This document shows positions 38,756 through 47,994 of a DNA stretch of 64,000 nucleotides, one piece after another (position 1 is the first letter of the stretch; each line of letters starts with the position of its first letter). The notes under the pieces were generated by a model, which saw only the letters and a program-made list of their open reading frames with translations, made no database searches and was not told where the DNA came from. The translations under genes were made by a program, and so were the position numbers. Source of the DNA: Bdellovibrionales bacterium (GTDB lineage: Bacteria > Bdellovibrionota > Bacteriovoracia > Bacteriovoracales > Bacteriovoracaceae); contig JABGUH010000044.1 of the NCBI GenBank assembly GCA_018646675.1, positions 62,001 to 126,000 of the forward strand. Direction: 5' to 3'.

Positions 38756-39124
38756 ATGAAAGTACAATTGAAGATTCTAGTTGGATTGTCTCTATTGCTG
38801 TTAGCATTTGCCAGTTGGGGTAATGACTCCGACTATATTAGGTTGCATAATCAATATGTTGCTCCTCACACTGCGCTGAACTACAGTTTAGAGGTTCCCG
38901 CAGGAGTAGAATTTTTGACCGCCAAGATTACCTGGAATAGCAACCCCTCAATCTACGATCTATTTTTAACTTTGCGGGGAGTGGGATTTCAAATCAGCGA
39001 TTGTAGACTGGTGGTGGGATATAGCGCTCAATGTGTAGTTCATTTTCCCCCCGCCGGAAGCTGGGAAGTTATCATTGAGAGCAATCGCTCACGAAATTTC
39101 GGTTTGGAGTTTTACTACCAATAA
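38756..39124 (+). CDS. Small exported beta-sandwich protein (pre-peptidase C-terminal-like)
   Basis: 122 residues with a signal peptide (ILVGLSLLLLAFASWG); the mature 100 residues are all beta: YSLEVPAGVEFLTAKITWNS, PSIYDLFLTLRG and WEVIIESN. The pattern (strand, N-S-N-P, D-L-F-L, C...C, W-E-V) resembles single PPC domains found in secreted peptidases and as free proteins. Two cysteines could form a disulfide. AGGAG lies 9 bases before the ATG. Ends 6 bases from the convergent alanine dehydrogenase gene. Confidence 0.55.
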   Translation: MKVQLKILVGLSLLLLAFASWGNDSDYIRLHNQYVAPHTALNYSLEVPAGVEFLTAKITWNSNPSIYDLFLTLRGVGFQISDCRLVVGYSAQCVVHFPPAGSWEVIIESNRSRNFGLEFYYQ

Positions 39125-39130
39125 TTTTTT

Positions 39131-40255
39131 TTACGACCTACGATCTAGCTCTGCTTCTAGCTCACTGTAGGGCAGGTCAAGATCTCGTGCCACCTGTCGG
39201 TAGACTAATTTTCCCTTGAAGGTGTTGATCCCCAACATTAATGTATGATCTTGTCTCGCCGCGGAGACAATCCCTTTGTCTGCAATCATGCGGGCATGAC
39301 GTAGTGTCGCATTGGTCAGAGCGTAGGCGGAGGTCTGCGCAACCGCACCAGGCATGTTGGCAACACAGTAGTGAACGACGCCATCCACTTCGAAGGTGGG
39401 ATTTTCATGGGTGGTGGGATGGCAGGTTTCGATACAGCCCCCCTGATCAACGGCAATATCAACCACGACAGACCCTTTTTCCATTTGGGAGATCATCTGG
39501 CGGGTAACAAGTTTGGGAGCACGTGCTCCAGCAACTAGGACCGCACCGATCACCAAGTCAGAGTTTTTGACACTCTCCTCTATGTTGTAGTGGTTGGAGT
39601 AGAGAGTGGTTATTCTATTATCAAAGAGATCATCAATCTCTGCCAAACGGGTAAGTGAGATATCGATGGCGGTAACGTCTGCACCTAGGCCAACGGCCAT
39701 CTTCATAGCGTTAGTTCCGGCAACGCCACAACCAATTACTGTTACCTTGGAGCGACGGACACCAGGAACGCCTCCTAACAGTACTCCTTTGCCCCCTTTA
39801 TCTAGTTGGAGGTAGGCGGCACCAACTTGGGTCGCCATACGGCCTGCTACTTCAGACATGGGAGTAAGTAGGGGGAGGGAGCCGTCATCTAGTTGGATTG
39901 TCTCATAGGCAACACTGGTGGCACCGCTCTCCATTAGCCCCATGGTCAACTCTCGATCTGCTGCCAGGTGGAGATAGGTGTAGAGGGTGTGGTGGGGGCG
40001 CAGTAGTGCTAGCTCTCGTGGTTGAGGCTCTTTAACCTTGATAATCATCTCACTCTGCTCGAAGATATCTTCCAATGATGAGAGAATAGTTGCACCTGCA
40101 GCGATAAACTGCTGGTCACTAATACCAATTCCCAGACCAGCACTTCTCTCCACCATCACTTGGTGGCCATCTTGAACCAGCTGCTTTACCCCACTTGGTA
40201 CCATACCAACACGATTCTCATTATTCTTAATCTCTTTGGGAATTCCAATCTTCAT
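39131..40255 (-). CDS. ald: Alanine dehydrogenase
   Basis: Interconverts L-alanine with pyruvate and ammonia using NAD+/NADH in the cytoplasm. The 374-residue length is typical. The sequence runs [20 protein letters not shown] at the start (substrate-binding Arg and Lys), [11 protein letters not shown], the Rossmann loop [37 protein letters not shown], and [20 protein letters not shown] in the middle, all hallmarks of Ald. GGAGG lies 6 bases before the ATG. Monocistronic. In a cell living on amino acids it would feed alanine carbon into central metabolism; this is inference. Confidence 0.97.
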   Translation of the reverse strand: MKIGIPKEIKNNENRVGMVPSGVKQLVQDGHQVMVERSAGLGIGISDQQFIAAGATILSSLEDIFEQSEMIIKVKEPQPRELALLRPHHTLYTYLHLAADRELTMGLMESGATSVAYETIQLDDGSLPLLTPMSEVAGRMATQVGAAYLQLDKGGKGVLLGGVPGVRRSKVTVIGCGVAGTNAMKMAVGLGADVTAIDISLTRLAEIDDLFDNRITTLYSNHYNIEESVKNSDLVIGAVLVAGARAPKLVTRQMISQMEKGSVVVDIAVDQGGCIETCHPTTHENPTFEVDGVVHYCVANMPGAVAQTSAYALTNATLRHARMIADKGIVSAARQDHTLMLGINTFKGKLVYRQVARDLDLPYSELEAELDRRS

Positions 40256-40375
40256 TTTTGGCCTCCAATACTGAGTAAATATTGAAATAAAAAGGTCTAA
40301 AGTGAAGCTCTTTATAGTGCAAACTAGATGACCTTGGAAGTAAAAAAGTAGTTTGTTAGCAGGAAATTGCGCGAC

Positions 40376-41212
40376 TTAATATTTTAAAATCTGTCCATCG
40401 TAGGTGGGAAAGACCTCCACTCCATCAACCTGTTGGGCGCGCTTGGTAAGTTGATCATGATCTAGATCATGGTTCATATGGATTAGCCCGGCCCGGCGTG
40501 GAGCGATCTTTTGAATATATTTGAAAGCGGTGGGAACATCAAGATGGGTGGGGTGGGGGCGATCTCGCACACAGTCGATAATCAACAGGTCCAACTTAAG
40601 TGATTTAAGGTAGTTAACTGTGGCTGGGTTAATATGACTTATATCGGTTAGGTAGGCAAATGCACCGTGGATTGAGGCCATACTCTCCCCATATGGGCCA
40701 TGGGGAATAGGGAGGTGCCAGAACTTCTCCCCCAAAATAGTACTTTTAACTGGTCGCTCTGGTTTCAACTCGATCTGATGGAGCTCAATTAGTGGGATAC
40801 CACCACCGAGCTGCTGGGGAGGTGGTTCACTCAATAGTTGTGGAAAGATATAGGGGAAGCGAGAGATGATGGTCTTAGCGTTATGCTGTGAGGTCCACAG
40901 CGGGATGGGGTGTAGCGGAGGGCCAAAACAGAAGGGCCGCAGATCATCGATTCCATGGATATGATCGGCATGGTCGTGAGTTATCACTACTCCATCAATT
41001 TTTTCTACCTGATTGATTAGAACCTGACTGCGCAGGTCAGGTGTAGTGTCGATTAAAATATTGCTACCCTGGGCGGTTTGGAGCAGTAGTGAAGTACGGA
41101 AGCGGTGATCCTTGGGGTTACTTGAGGTGCAGGTGGAGCAGCTACATCTAGGAATTGGTATACCGGTGCTGGTGCCCGACCCCAAGATCAATATGCTATT
41201 TTCCTTGCCCAT
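40376..41212 (-). CDS. MBL-fold hydrolase, PhnP-like
   Basis: 278 residues with MBL signatures ITHDHADHIHGIDDLRPF, IDTTPDLRSQ, and late histidines HLDVPTAF and IHMNHDLDHDQL. The N-terminal GSGTSTGIPIPRCSCSTC contains the cysteine cluster seen in PhnP-type enzymes, which holds a structural zinc. PhnP itself hydrolyses cyclic phosphodiesters, but there are no phosphonate genes here, so the substrate is unknown. GAAGGGTGA is just before the ATG. Stands alone between ald and the M16 pair. Confidence 0.85.
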   Translation of the reverse strand: MGKENSILILGSGTSTGIPIPRCSCSTCTSSNPKDHRFRTSLLLQTAQGSNILIDTTPDLRSQVLINQVEKIDGVVITHDHADHIHGIDDLRPFCFGPPLHPIPLWTSQHNAKTIISRFPYIFPQLLSEPPPQQLGGGIPLIELHQIELKPERPVKSTILGEKFWHLPIPHGPYGESMASIHGAFAYLTDISHINPATVNYLKSLKLDLLIIDCVRDRPHPTHLDVPTAFKYIQKIAPRRAGLIHMNHDLDHDQLTKRAQQVDGVEVFPTYDGQILKY

Positions 41213-41308
41213 TCACCCTTCGCCTCTTAGCCTATTACCCTGATTAAAGGTGGCATCTATCTGATCGGTTTTATGCCATGTTAGTTTAGCTGAGATGAAT
41301 GTAACATT

Positions 41309-42790
41309 ATGAAGCAGGGTAGGGGCCAGATGAAGCAGGGCAAGTTTTTATGGTTGTTGGTTACTCTTTTAGTCGGAGTCGTCTCATGTTCCCATCTACC
41401 GGGAACATCGAAAGATCAGGCCAGAGAGGGTAATGAAAATGGCACGATGGATGGTGTGGCGGAGATCAAGGGAGATCTAGGCCCGGTTGGCAACAAGGGG
41501 CAGTCAGTTCCTGATATTCCAGTTAAAAAATTTCGTCTGAAAAATGGTTTAACCGTTTTAATTTCAGAGAACCATCAACTACCCATCACCTCCTATTATA
41601 CTTTTTTTGATATTGGGGGCAGACATGAGAAGCCAGGTATTACTGGTGCCACCCACTTTTTAGAGCACCTGATGTTTAAGGGGGCGAAAAAATATGGGCC
41701 AGGGGTGTTTGATACTACGATTGAAAAAAATGGTGGCTCAACAAATGCCTATACCAGTATGGACTCTACCGTTTATCATCAGAAGTTTCCATCTCACTTA
41801 ACGAAGAAGATCATTGAGATGGAGGCGGATCGGATGGTTAACCTGCTGTTAGAGCCAGCCGCTTTTGAAAAAGAGCGTCAGGTGATTTTGGAAGAGCGCA
41901 AAATGCGCTACGAAAACCGCCCTTCCGGCAAGCTCTACCTGGCGATGATGCAGGAGGTTTTTAAAGATACTCCTTATGGTGGCTCAGTAATTGGTGATAT
42001 TCCTGATCTGAAGGGAGTTACCCGGGAGCAGATCTGGGATCACTTTCGTCGCTATTACGCTCCCAATAATGCTGTAATTGTAATTGTCGGGGATGTCGAT
42101 AGTCAGCAGGTTATTCGTTGGATTAACCACAACTATGGAGCAATTGCTCCGTCAAAAAACTTGGCGGAGTATAAGCAGGAACGGGATGATCCGACTCTTT
42201 ATACTCATCGTGCTCGCTTTGGTCGTTCCGTCAATATTCATGGTGGAAGTCCTTCTCCGATGTTTATGTTGGCGTATAAGGGAGAGGCGTATGGTACTCG
42301 TAACTCTTATGTGATGGATCTGATCTCCTCAATTCTTGGTAGTGGCACTAGCTCCTACCTCAACCAGCGATATGTTCAAGGTAAAAAACCTCGTTTGGCG
42401 TCGGTCTATTCCGGTAACTATACTTTGAAGCATAGTGGAGTCTTTTATATCGGTGGGCGCTTGCTCCCCAGAACCAATTTGAAAAGTTTAAAGCGTTCTT
42501 TATTACGAGATGTAAAGAGAAGTTGTACCAAGATGATTACTGATCGTAACCACCATAAAATTCTTAATCAGTTTTTACACTCACTCTATCATGGGTTGGG
42601 TAGTAATTCAGGAGTGGCCAGCTTCCTGGGGAATTATGAATTTTTGAAGGGGGACTACGCCCACTACCGTCAAGAGCTTGCGATCTACTCTTCGATAACA
42701 TTGGAGGAGATGCGACAGGGGTGTCGCACCCTTTTTAATCCTGGACAATATATCTTCGTATCACTTTGGAATAAACACCCTGCTAAATAG
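41309..42790 (+). CDS. M16-family zinc metalloprotease, catalytic subunit, lipoprotein
   Basis: 493 residues. The inverted zinc motif HFLEH (residues 116-120) follows GATHF, and the third ligand lies in ERQVILEERKMR about 75 residues later, so the active site is intact. The signal sequence ends LVGVVSC, a fair lipobox, placing it on a membrane. The start region repeats ATGAAGCAGGG, giving two candidate ATGs (41309 and 41330); the second has AGGGG at 6 bases. It is followed 11 bases later by an M16 gene without the zinc motif, the usual two-subunit M16B arrangement in which both halves enclose a peptide substrate. Confidence 0.92.
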   Translation: MKQGRGQMKQGKFLWLLVTLLVGVVSCSHLPGTSKDQAREGNENGTMDGVAEIKGDLGPVGNKGQSVPDIPVKKFRLKNGLTVLISENHQLPITSYYTFFDIGGRHEKPGITGATHFLEHLMFKGAKKYGPGVFDTTIEKNGGSTNAYTSMDSTVYHQKFPSHLTKKIIEMEADRMVNLLLEPAAFEKERQVILEERKMRYENRPSGKLYLAMMQEVFKDTPYGGSVIGDIPDLKGVTREQIWDHFRRYYAPNNAVIVIVGDVDSQQVIRWINHNYGAIAPSKNLAEYKQERDDPTLYTHRARFGRSVNIHGGSPSPMFMLAYKGEAYGTRNSYVMDLISSILGSGTSSYLNQRYVQGKKPRLASVYSGNYTLKHSGVFYIGGRLLPRTNLKSLKRSLLRDVKRSCTKMITDRNHHKILNQFLHSLYHGLGSNSGVASFLGNYEFLKGDYAHYRQELAIYSSITLEEMRQGCRTLFNPGQYIFVSLWNKHPAK

Positions 42791-42801
42791 AGGTAGCTAG
42801 T

Positions 42802-44199
42802 ATGACAATTAATTTGAAGAGTTTGCGATCACTATTTCTGCTCTGGGGGTTACTATTACTATCTGGCCCCTCTCTTTTTGCAACCAATGTAATAGATACT
42901 ATCTCACATCTCGATTGGGATGGGGTAGAGGTACGTTGGGTAGAGGATCAGCGTTTGCCTGTCTATACTATTGCAATCTATTTTGCTGATGGTGCAATCA
43001 GTGATGCCAGCAATCGCAAAGGAGAGACTTCAACCATGTTTGATCTTTTGGAGAGTGGAACCCGACGCTACTCCCAGCAGGAGATCAGTGACCACTTGGA
43101 CTTCTATGCTGCGGCTCGCAGCGGAAACGTAAATCATGAATACGCTAGTTACACTGTCTCCGGATTGATTAAAGATTTGGTTCCAACCATGAAAAAGGTC
43201 TGTCATCTCTTTGCGGACTCAATCTTTCCGAAGCATGAAGTAAAGAAAGTTATCAAAAAGCAAGTGGCAAACCTTAGAAGTATGATCAACTCAAAGGGGG
43301 CGCTGGCCAATCGGGCATTTCGCCAGCTCTCTTTGAAAGGCTCTCCTTTTGATTATCCCGCTGAAGGGAAAATTGGTGACCTCCCACGAATTAATCAACG
43401 AGGTTTGAAAAAGAGACTGGACTACTTCAACCGTTCGGTAAAGAAAAGGATCTATCTTTTTGGCCCCAAAAAAGTACTCGCTTTTAAAGATATTGTTAAA
43501 CATGATTGTCGCTGGAAAGGGGAGGGGGCCAACTTTGTTCGGCAGATTGATTACTCTCCAGTTAAGGCATCGGGCAAGGGGGCCCCAATCTATCTGATCA
43601 CGGTACCAGACGCTAATCAGGCCCAAGTGCGGGTTGGTCGCTTCTTAAACCGTAATCAGGATGCAAATCGCCCACTAATGTCTCTGGCCAGTGGATTTCT
43701 GGGGGGGGGATTTACCTCCAAGTTAAATCGAGAGGTGCGAGTAAAAAGAGGGCTGACCTACTCGATTAGCTCTTTTGCCTCAATGCAAAAGGAGTATGGT
43801 CGAGCAGCAATTATGACCTCCACTCGTAACGATCGAGTGGTAGAACTACTACAGGTGGTGCGGGATGTAATTAAGCAGGTCGGGCAGGGAGAGTATCCAG
43901 CGGAAGAGTTTCTAAAGGCTCAAGGCCATCTGGCCGGAGGCAATGCGTTTCGCTTCGAACAAGGTGAGGGGCTAGTGTCTCAGCTACTCTTTTTTGATCA
44001 TGTTGGTACTCCCTATCGTCATTTGGTGGAGTTTCCGGCCAAGGTGGAGGGGCTTAATGCTCAGCAGATGAATCAGACGATAAAAGATCTTTTTGCTTGG
44101 TCAAAACAGACGATCGTTGTTCTAGGCAGTGCAGCTCTGCGTAAAGAGTTGAAAAAGTTGGGAAATGTTAAGGTTATCCCATATAAGCGCTTCCTTTAG
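42802..44199 (+). CDS. M16-family protein lacking zinc motif, partner subunit
   Basis: 465 residues with a signal peptide (LFLLWGLLLLSGPSLFA). The fold follows M16 (LPVYTIAIYFADGAISDASN, LASGFLGGGFTSKLNREVRV, RGLTYSISSFASMQKEYG with the R-x-x-x-x-Y-S substrate-binding residues), but where HxxEH should stand it has TSTMFDLLESG, so it is catalytically silent. This division of labour is standard in M16B heterodimers. AGAGG precedes the ATG by 8 bases and the gene is certainly co-transcribed with the catalytic subunit. No other processing factor is nearby, so the substrate is not evident. Confidence 0.9.
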   Translation: MTINLKSLRSLFLLWGLLLLSGPSLFATNVIDTISHLDWDGVEVRWVEDQRLPVYTIAIYFADGAISDASNRKGETSTMFDLLESGTRRYSQQEISDHLDFYAAARSGNVNHEYASYTVSGLIKDLVPTMKKVCHLFADSIFPKHEVKKVIKKQVANLRSMINSKGALANRAFRQLSLKGSPFDYPAEGKIGDLPRINQRGLKKRLDYFNRSVKKRIYLFGPKKVLAFKDIVKHDCRWKGEGANFVRQIDYSPVKASGKGAPIYLITVPDANQAQVRVGRFLNRNQDANRPLMSLASGFLGGGFTSKLNREVRVKRGLTYSISSFASMQKEYGRAAIMTSTRNDRVVELLQVVRDVIKQVGQGEYPAEEFLKAQGHLAGGNAFRFEQGEGLVSQLLFFDHVGTPYRHLVEFPAKVEGLNAQQMNQTIKDLFAWSKQTIVVLGSAALRKELKKLGNVKVIPYKRFL

Positions 44200-44299
44200 C
44201 ACTCTAGTATTCGCTAAGTAGGAATTGTCAACTGTGGCCAATTGGGTTACGCTTTCTCTAATTAACTAATAACTAACTATCTATTATAAGGAAGGTCGG

Positions 44300-45094
44300 A
44301 TGAAATTTATGAGATCACTATTGTTATTTATTATGTCGGTATTGGTGTTAGCTGGGTGCCAAACTAATATGAAGGACGAGGTTAGCAAGGTAATTGAGGA
44401 GAATCCTGAAATTTTGATTAAGGCAATCGAGGCAAAACCAGCTGAGTTTGTTATGGCCTTCCAAAAGGCAGTCAAAAATGCTCAGGGTGCTTTGGCAGAG
44501 AAGAAGCGTAAAGAAGAGGAGAAGCAGCTAGAAGAGCGTTATGACAATCCTCTCAAGCCAGTTATTCGCTCTGACGAGTCGATTCGCGGTACTAAAGGGG
44601 CGCCTCTAGTACTGATTGAATACTCAGATTTTGAGTGTCCATTTTGTTCTCGTGGCTTTGATACCGTTCGTACTCTGTTAGAGAAGTATGATGGGAAATT
44701 ACAATTTGTCTATAAGCACCTTCCTTTAAGTTTTCACCCTTCAGCGATGATTGCGGCCCAATACTACGAAGCAATTAGACTGCAGAGTGAAGATAAGGCG
44801 TTTAAGTTTCATGACGCAATTTTTGCTAATCAGCGGAAGCTAAAAAATGGTGAGAAATTTTTAAAGAAGACTGCAAAAAAACTCAAGCTTAACATGAAGA
44901 AGTTGGCGACCGATATTAAGTCGAAGAAGGTAATGGATCGGATTAAAAGTGATCAACAAGAAGCGAGTAAGTTTGGCATGCAAGGGACGCCAGGTTTTAT
45001 CTTAAACGGTATTCCAGTCAAGGGAGCCTATCCTCCAGATTATTTTGTAGGTATTGTTGATCAATTGGTAAAACGAGGAAAGGTTAAACTTTAG
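44300..45094 (+). CDS. DsbA-family thiol-disulfide lipoprotein
   Basis: 264 residues. LVLAGC is a clean lipobox. A charged helical linker (about 25-80) precedes a DsbA-like thioredoxin domain: APLVLIEYSDFECPFC with active-site Cys113 and Cys116 (CPFC), a helical insertion, then the cis-proline loop MQGTPGFILNG. The CPFC pair and GTPGF loop fit the DsbA/Com1-like group that makes or isomerises disulfides outside the inner membrane. This suits the many cysteine-rich exported proteins in the window. AAGGAAGG precedes the ATG. The next gene follows after two bases. Confidence 0.9.
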   Translation: MKFMRSLLLFIMSVLVLAGCQTNMKDEVSKVIEENPEILIKAIEAKPAEFVMAFQKAVKNAQGALAEKKRKEEEKQLEERYDNPLKPVIRSDESIRGTKGAPLVLIEYSDFECPFCSRGFDTVRTLLEKYDGKLQFVYKHLPLSFHPSAMIAAQYYEAIRLQSEDKAFKFHDAIFANQRKLKNGEKFLKKTAKKLKLNMKKLATDIKSKKVMDRIKSDQQEASKFGMQGTPGFILNGIPVKGAYPPDYFVGIVDQLVKRGKVKL

Positions 45095-45096
45095 TT

Positions 45097-45570
45097 ATGA
45101 CAGAAGATCTGCCTATCTATTCTAGAGGAATGTTTCGACCTAGGGGGGAGGCAACTCTCCCTCAGTCGTTTAGTTCCAGAGGCCCTCTAGGATCAGTAGA
45201 TCTTTTTTTGGGTGAGATATTAAAGGCCGGTGCAGAAAACTATAGTATCTCTCAGATTAAGACTGCTTTGGCCCATGACCTAAAGGAGGTCTTGGCGCTA
45301 GATGATCTAGATACTATGATTAGGTCAATTTTTCATATTGAGCAGCAGTTAAATCACTTAGCAGGTCAGTTGGGAGAAGAGGATGAGTTTGATCGTAAAC
45401 AATTCCCCAATCTGACTTCACTTTTTGCCCAATTGGCCCCACTTCTATTGAGGGTCATTTTAGACAACTCCGCAACGCGCACTTCCCGGGGGGAGATACC
45501 TCGGGATAGTTCTATCTTTCATGAGTGTAAAGAGGCAGTGAGAATTGCTTTGGAACGCGAAATTTTTTAG
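45097..45570 (+). CDS. Small cytoplasmic protein of unknown function
   Basis: 157 residues without a signal or membrane segment. Mostly helical with acidic and leucine-rich helices (QIKTALAHDLKEVLALDDLD, SIFHIEQQLNHLAGQLGEED). Its ATG is two bases after the DsbA-family stop, suggesting co-translation, but no family was recognised. It precedes the flagellar promoter region and may belong functionally to the flagellar genes, which would need co-occurrence evidence. Confidence 0.6.
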   Translation: MTEDLPIYSRGMFRPRGEATLPQSFSSRGPLGSVDLFLGEILKAGAENYSISQIKTALAHDLKEVLALDDLDTMIRSIFHIEQQLNHLAGQLGEEDEFDRKQFPNLTSLFAQLAPLLLRVILDNSATRTSRGEIPRDSSIFHECKEAVRIALEREIF

Positions 45571-45879
45571 TTTTTTTTCTTAAGGTTTTTCTTGGGGGAG
45601 GAGGGAGTGATTTCCCGTTTGTTAATCCCTCTGATACCCGAGCAAAAAAGATTATTAATATTTTAACCATTGGCCAAAAATGTCACCATCTTGACACTTC
45701 TTCTGATTGGGCCAGGCAATAACTGCCTCATTTTTGGTTGCATGAGGAAGTTTTTTCCCATTAAGGGGGGGGACTCTTGTAACAATTGGCTTCTATAGGT
45801 ATAATTTTGACAGGGCCGACATTAAATAGAGAGATTGGCCTCTGTTGAGCGGAATTTTTTTACCATGGAAGGATGAAAG
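45571..45879. other. 309-base interval before the flagellar operon
   Basis: Contains T-rich sequence right after the upstream stop, a GGGGGAGGAGG purine run, and the fliL promoter (45777-45805). A TTGACA at about 45690 has no convincing -10 partner. No open frame with a ribosome site and no RNA-like structure was recognised. Confidence 0.5.
45777..45805 (+). promoter_or_regulatory. Promoter of the fliL-led flagellar operon
   Basis: TTGTAA (45777-45782), a 17-base spacer and a perfect TATAAT (45800-45805), giving a transcript start near 45812 and a leader of about 68 bases before fliL. This is a housekeeping sigma-70-type promoter rather than a sigma-54 or sigma-28 one, so the operon encoding FliA itself would be transcribed by the main polymerase. 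Confidence 0.65.
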
Positions 45880-46440
45880 ATGGCCGACGAAGAAGAAGTC
45901 ACACCAGAGAGTACCCCTGCAGCACCAGCCGGCAAAGGTAAGAATATTATTATGCTAGCGCTGATGGGCACCAACATTTTATTAATGGCTGGAGTCGCTG
46001 CATTACAGTTCCTCGCCTACCAACAGGAAGCCGGTACTGATACAGTTAAAGATCTAATCAAGGCAGAGATGCGGCTTCAGCTTGCGAAGCAAGAGGAAGC
46101 GCAGATGGATGGTAGTGGAGTTGCCCAGGAGGAAGAGGGAATTCTTTTTCCGCTAGAGGGCTTTACTGCTAACTTAGCACAAGGAGATGGGCCGAGACGT
46201 TTCTTGCGTTTAAGCAGTGTCCTAAAGTTTAGTAAGACCTCTAATGAAGAGGAGTTCAAAGCACGAAAACCTCAAATTCGTGATTCCATTATTACAATAA
46301 TTAACTCCAAGCGACCAGAAGATCTGATCAAAATGGAGGGAAAGTCTTATCTCAAGGAGGAGATTAAGGCAGCGATAAACTCATTCTTAGTAGATGGAAA
46401 GGTAATTGATATTTACTACGTTGGGTTTCAAATCAACTGA
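45880..46440 (+). CDS. fliL: Flagellar basal-body protein FliL
   Basis: 186 residues: an acidic N-terminus, a membrane helix (IIMLALMGTNILLMAGVAAL), and a periplasmic FliL domain (LFPLEGFTANLAQGDGPRRF, RDSIITIINSKRPEDLIKME, DGKVIDIYYVGFQIN). FliL forms rings around stator units and supports torque. AAGGA lies 6 bases before the ATG. It is the first gene of the flagellar switch/export operon and is followed 50 bases later by fliM. A second family member lies at 35921. Confidence 0.93.
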   Translation: MADEEEVTPESTPAAPAGKGKNIIMLALMGTNILLMAGVAALQFLAYQQEAGTDTVKDLIKAEMRLQLAKQEEAQMDGSGVAQEEEGILFPLEGFTANLAQGDGPRRFLRLSSVLKFSKTSNEEEFKARKPQIRDSIITIINSKRPEDLIKMEGKSYLKEEIKAAINSFLVDGKVIDIYYVGFQIN

Positions 46441-46490
46441 TAAGCGGTCAAAAATGACCGTGAGGTGAGATATCCCAGGAGGGGATTGCC

Positions 46491-47495
46491 ATGTCACAGC
46501 AGGTTCTAAGTCAAGATGAATTTGATGCCCTACTAAATGCGGTTAACGATGGAGACAATACTGATTTTCTCGATGGTGGTGGCGGATTTGAGATCGATGA
46601 TGGTGAAGAGGAGAATATACACAAATATGATCTCACCAATCAGGACCGGGTTATCCGGGGGCGAATGCCTATCCTGGAGATCATCTATGAGCGTTTCATT
46701 CGTTCCTTTCGAGTCTCTCTTTCCAACTCGCTAAGAAAAATTTCTACCATCTCAATGATCTCGACCGACCTTTTAAAGTTCGGTGAGTTTGTTAATACTC
46801 TGCCGATTCCCTCCTGTATGTGTATCATGCGTTTTAATGAGCTACGCGGGCCGGCAGTTTTGGTGTTCGAATCTAAATTAGCCTACGCCATTATAGACTC
46901 CTACTTCGGTGGAACTGATCGTCCTTTTAGTAAAGTAGAGGGAAAAGAATTTACCCAGATTGAGCTCTCCTTTATGAAAAAAGTGATGGATATGGCGATC
47001 ACTGACATGGAGGAAGCATGGGCACCGGTTCATCGGATTGATGCACAATACTTAAGAACTGAAATCAATCCACAGTTTGTCGGTGTGGTTCCCCCTTCGG
47101 ATGTTATCATCACTACTACCTTGGAAGTCGAGTTTGAATCGGCTTCGGGTACAATTATGATGGTGGTTCCGTACTCCACGATTGAGCCAATCAAGCAGAA
47201 ACTAAGTTCTACCTTCCAGACTGATAACGATATGGCTGACACAATCTGGACGAAGGCGATGAATGAGCACATTCAGGATACAGAGACATCGATGGTCGTC
47301 AACCTAGGGCAGACCCGAATGACGATTGGCGAGCTAGTAACAATGGAAGTCGGCGACATCATTCCCCTCGACCAAGAGGCATCTGGTGAAGTGTCAATTA
47401 CCATTGGTGGTGTAAAAAAGATGAAGTGCTTGATTGGCACTCATAAGGGAAACCGTGCAGTCCAAGTTACCAAAGTTGATAGAAAAGGGGCTTAG
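46491..47495 (+). CDS. fliM: Flagellar motor switch protein FliM
   Basis: 334 residues, normal length. The N-terminal VLSQDEFDALLNAV is the CheY-P-binding peptide, indicating chemotactic control of switching. The middle domain contains GEFVNTLPIPSCMCIMRFNEL and the conserved GGTDRPF, and the C-terminal SPOA domain ends the protein (LGQTRMTIGELVTMEVGDII, CLIGTHKGNRAVQV). It forms the upper C-ring at the cytoplasmic face of the motor. AGGAGG precedes the ATG. fliN follows. Confidence 0.97.
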   Translation: MSQQVLSQDEFDALLNAVNDGDNTDFLDGGGGFEIDDGEEENIHKYDLTNQDRVIRGRMPILEIIYERFIRSFRVSLSNSLRKISTISMISTDLLKFGEFVNTLPIPSCMCIMRFNELRGPAVLVFESKLAYAIIDSYFGGTDRPFSKVEGKEFTQIELSFMKKVMDMAITDMEEAWAPVHRIDAQYLRTEINPQFVGVVPPSDVIITTTLEVEFESASGTIMMVVPYSTIEPIKQKLSSTFQTDNDMADTIWTKAMNEHIQDTETSMVVNLGQTRMTIGELVTMEVGDIIPLDQEASGEVSITIGGVKKMKCLIGTHKGNRAVQVTKVDRKGA

Positions 47496-47543
47496 GCCCT
47501 TTGAGATAGATAAAATTTATAAGCCTTAAGAGAGGATAAGAAG

Positions 47544-47975
47544 ATGGTAGACGAGACGGAAGTAAAAGAAGGGCAAGGACAAGAGGGAGCAGCAGATGAG
47601 GCGACAGCTAATCCACAGGTAGCAGAAGGAGTTGCTGAGAGTCTACGTAATATTAATGTCGCAGAGGTCTCTGATAATCTTCAAGCCGGGGATGATTCAC
47701 TAAATAAACTGCAAGTTCAGAGCATGGACTTTATTTTGGATATTCCACTACAGGTGACAGTGGAGTTGGGCCGAACCAACGTTATCATTAAGGATCTGCT
47801 ACAGCTCGGCCAAGGATCGGTTCTGGAACTTGATAAACTGGCCGGTGAGCCCTTGGAGATTCTTGTTAATGGCAAGTTGGTGGCCAAGGGTGAAGTAGTT
47901 GTTGTTAACGAAAAATTTGGTATTCGATTGACTGATATTATTAGTCCAATCGAGAGGATTGAGACTCTTAAGTAG
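47544..47975 (+). CDS. fliN: Flagellar motor switch protein FliN
   Basis: 143 residues: an acidic, low-complexity N-terminus of about 60 residues, then a canonical SPOA domain ([60 protein letters not shown]). It forms the lower C-ring and docks the export ATPase complex. GAGAGG precedes the ATG. Between fliM and fliO in the usual order. Confidence 0.97.
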   Translation: MVDETEVKEGQGQEGAADEATANPQVAEGVAESLRNINVAEVSDNLQAGDDSLNKLQVQSMDFILDIPLQVTVELGRTNVIIKDLLQLGQGSVLELDKLAGEPLEILVNGKLVAKGEVVVVNEKFGIRLTDIISPIERIETLK

Positions 47976-47994
47976 TTAGAGCGGAGAACTAAAG

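Noticed and set aside
45690-45720. TTGACA near 45690 as a second flagellar promoter
   Set aside because: No -10-like hexamer at 16-18 bases; the TTGTAA-17-TATAAT pair downstream is far better.
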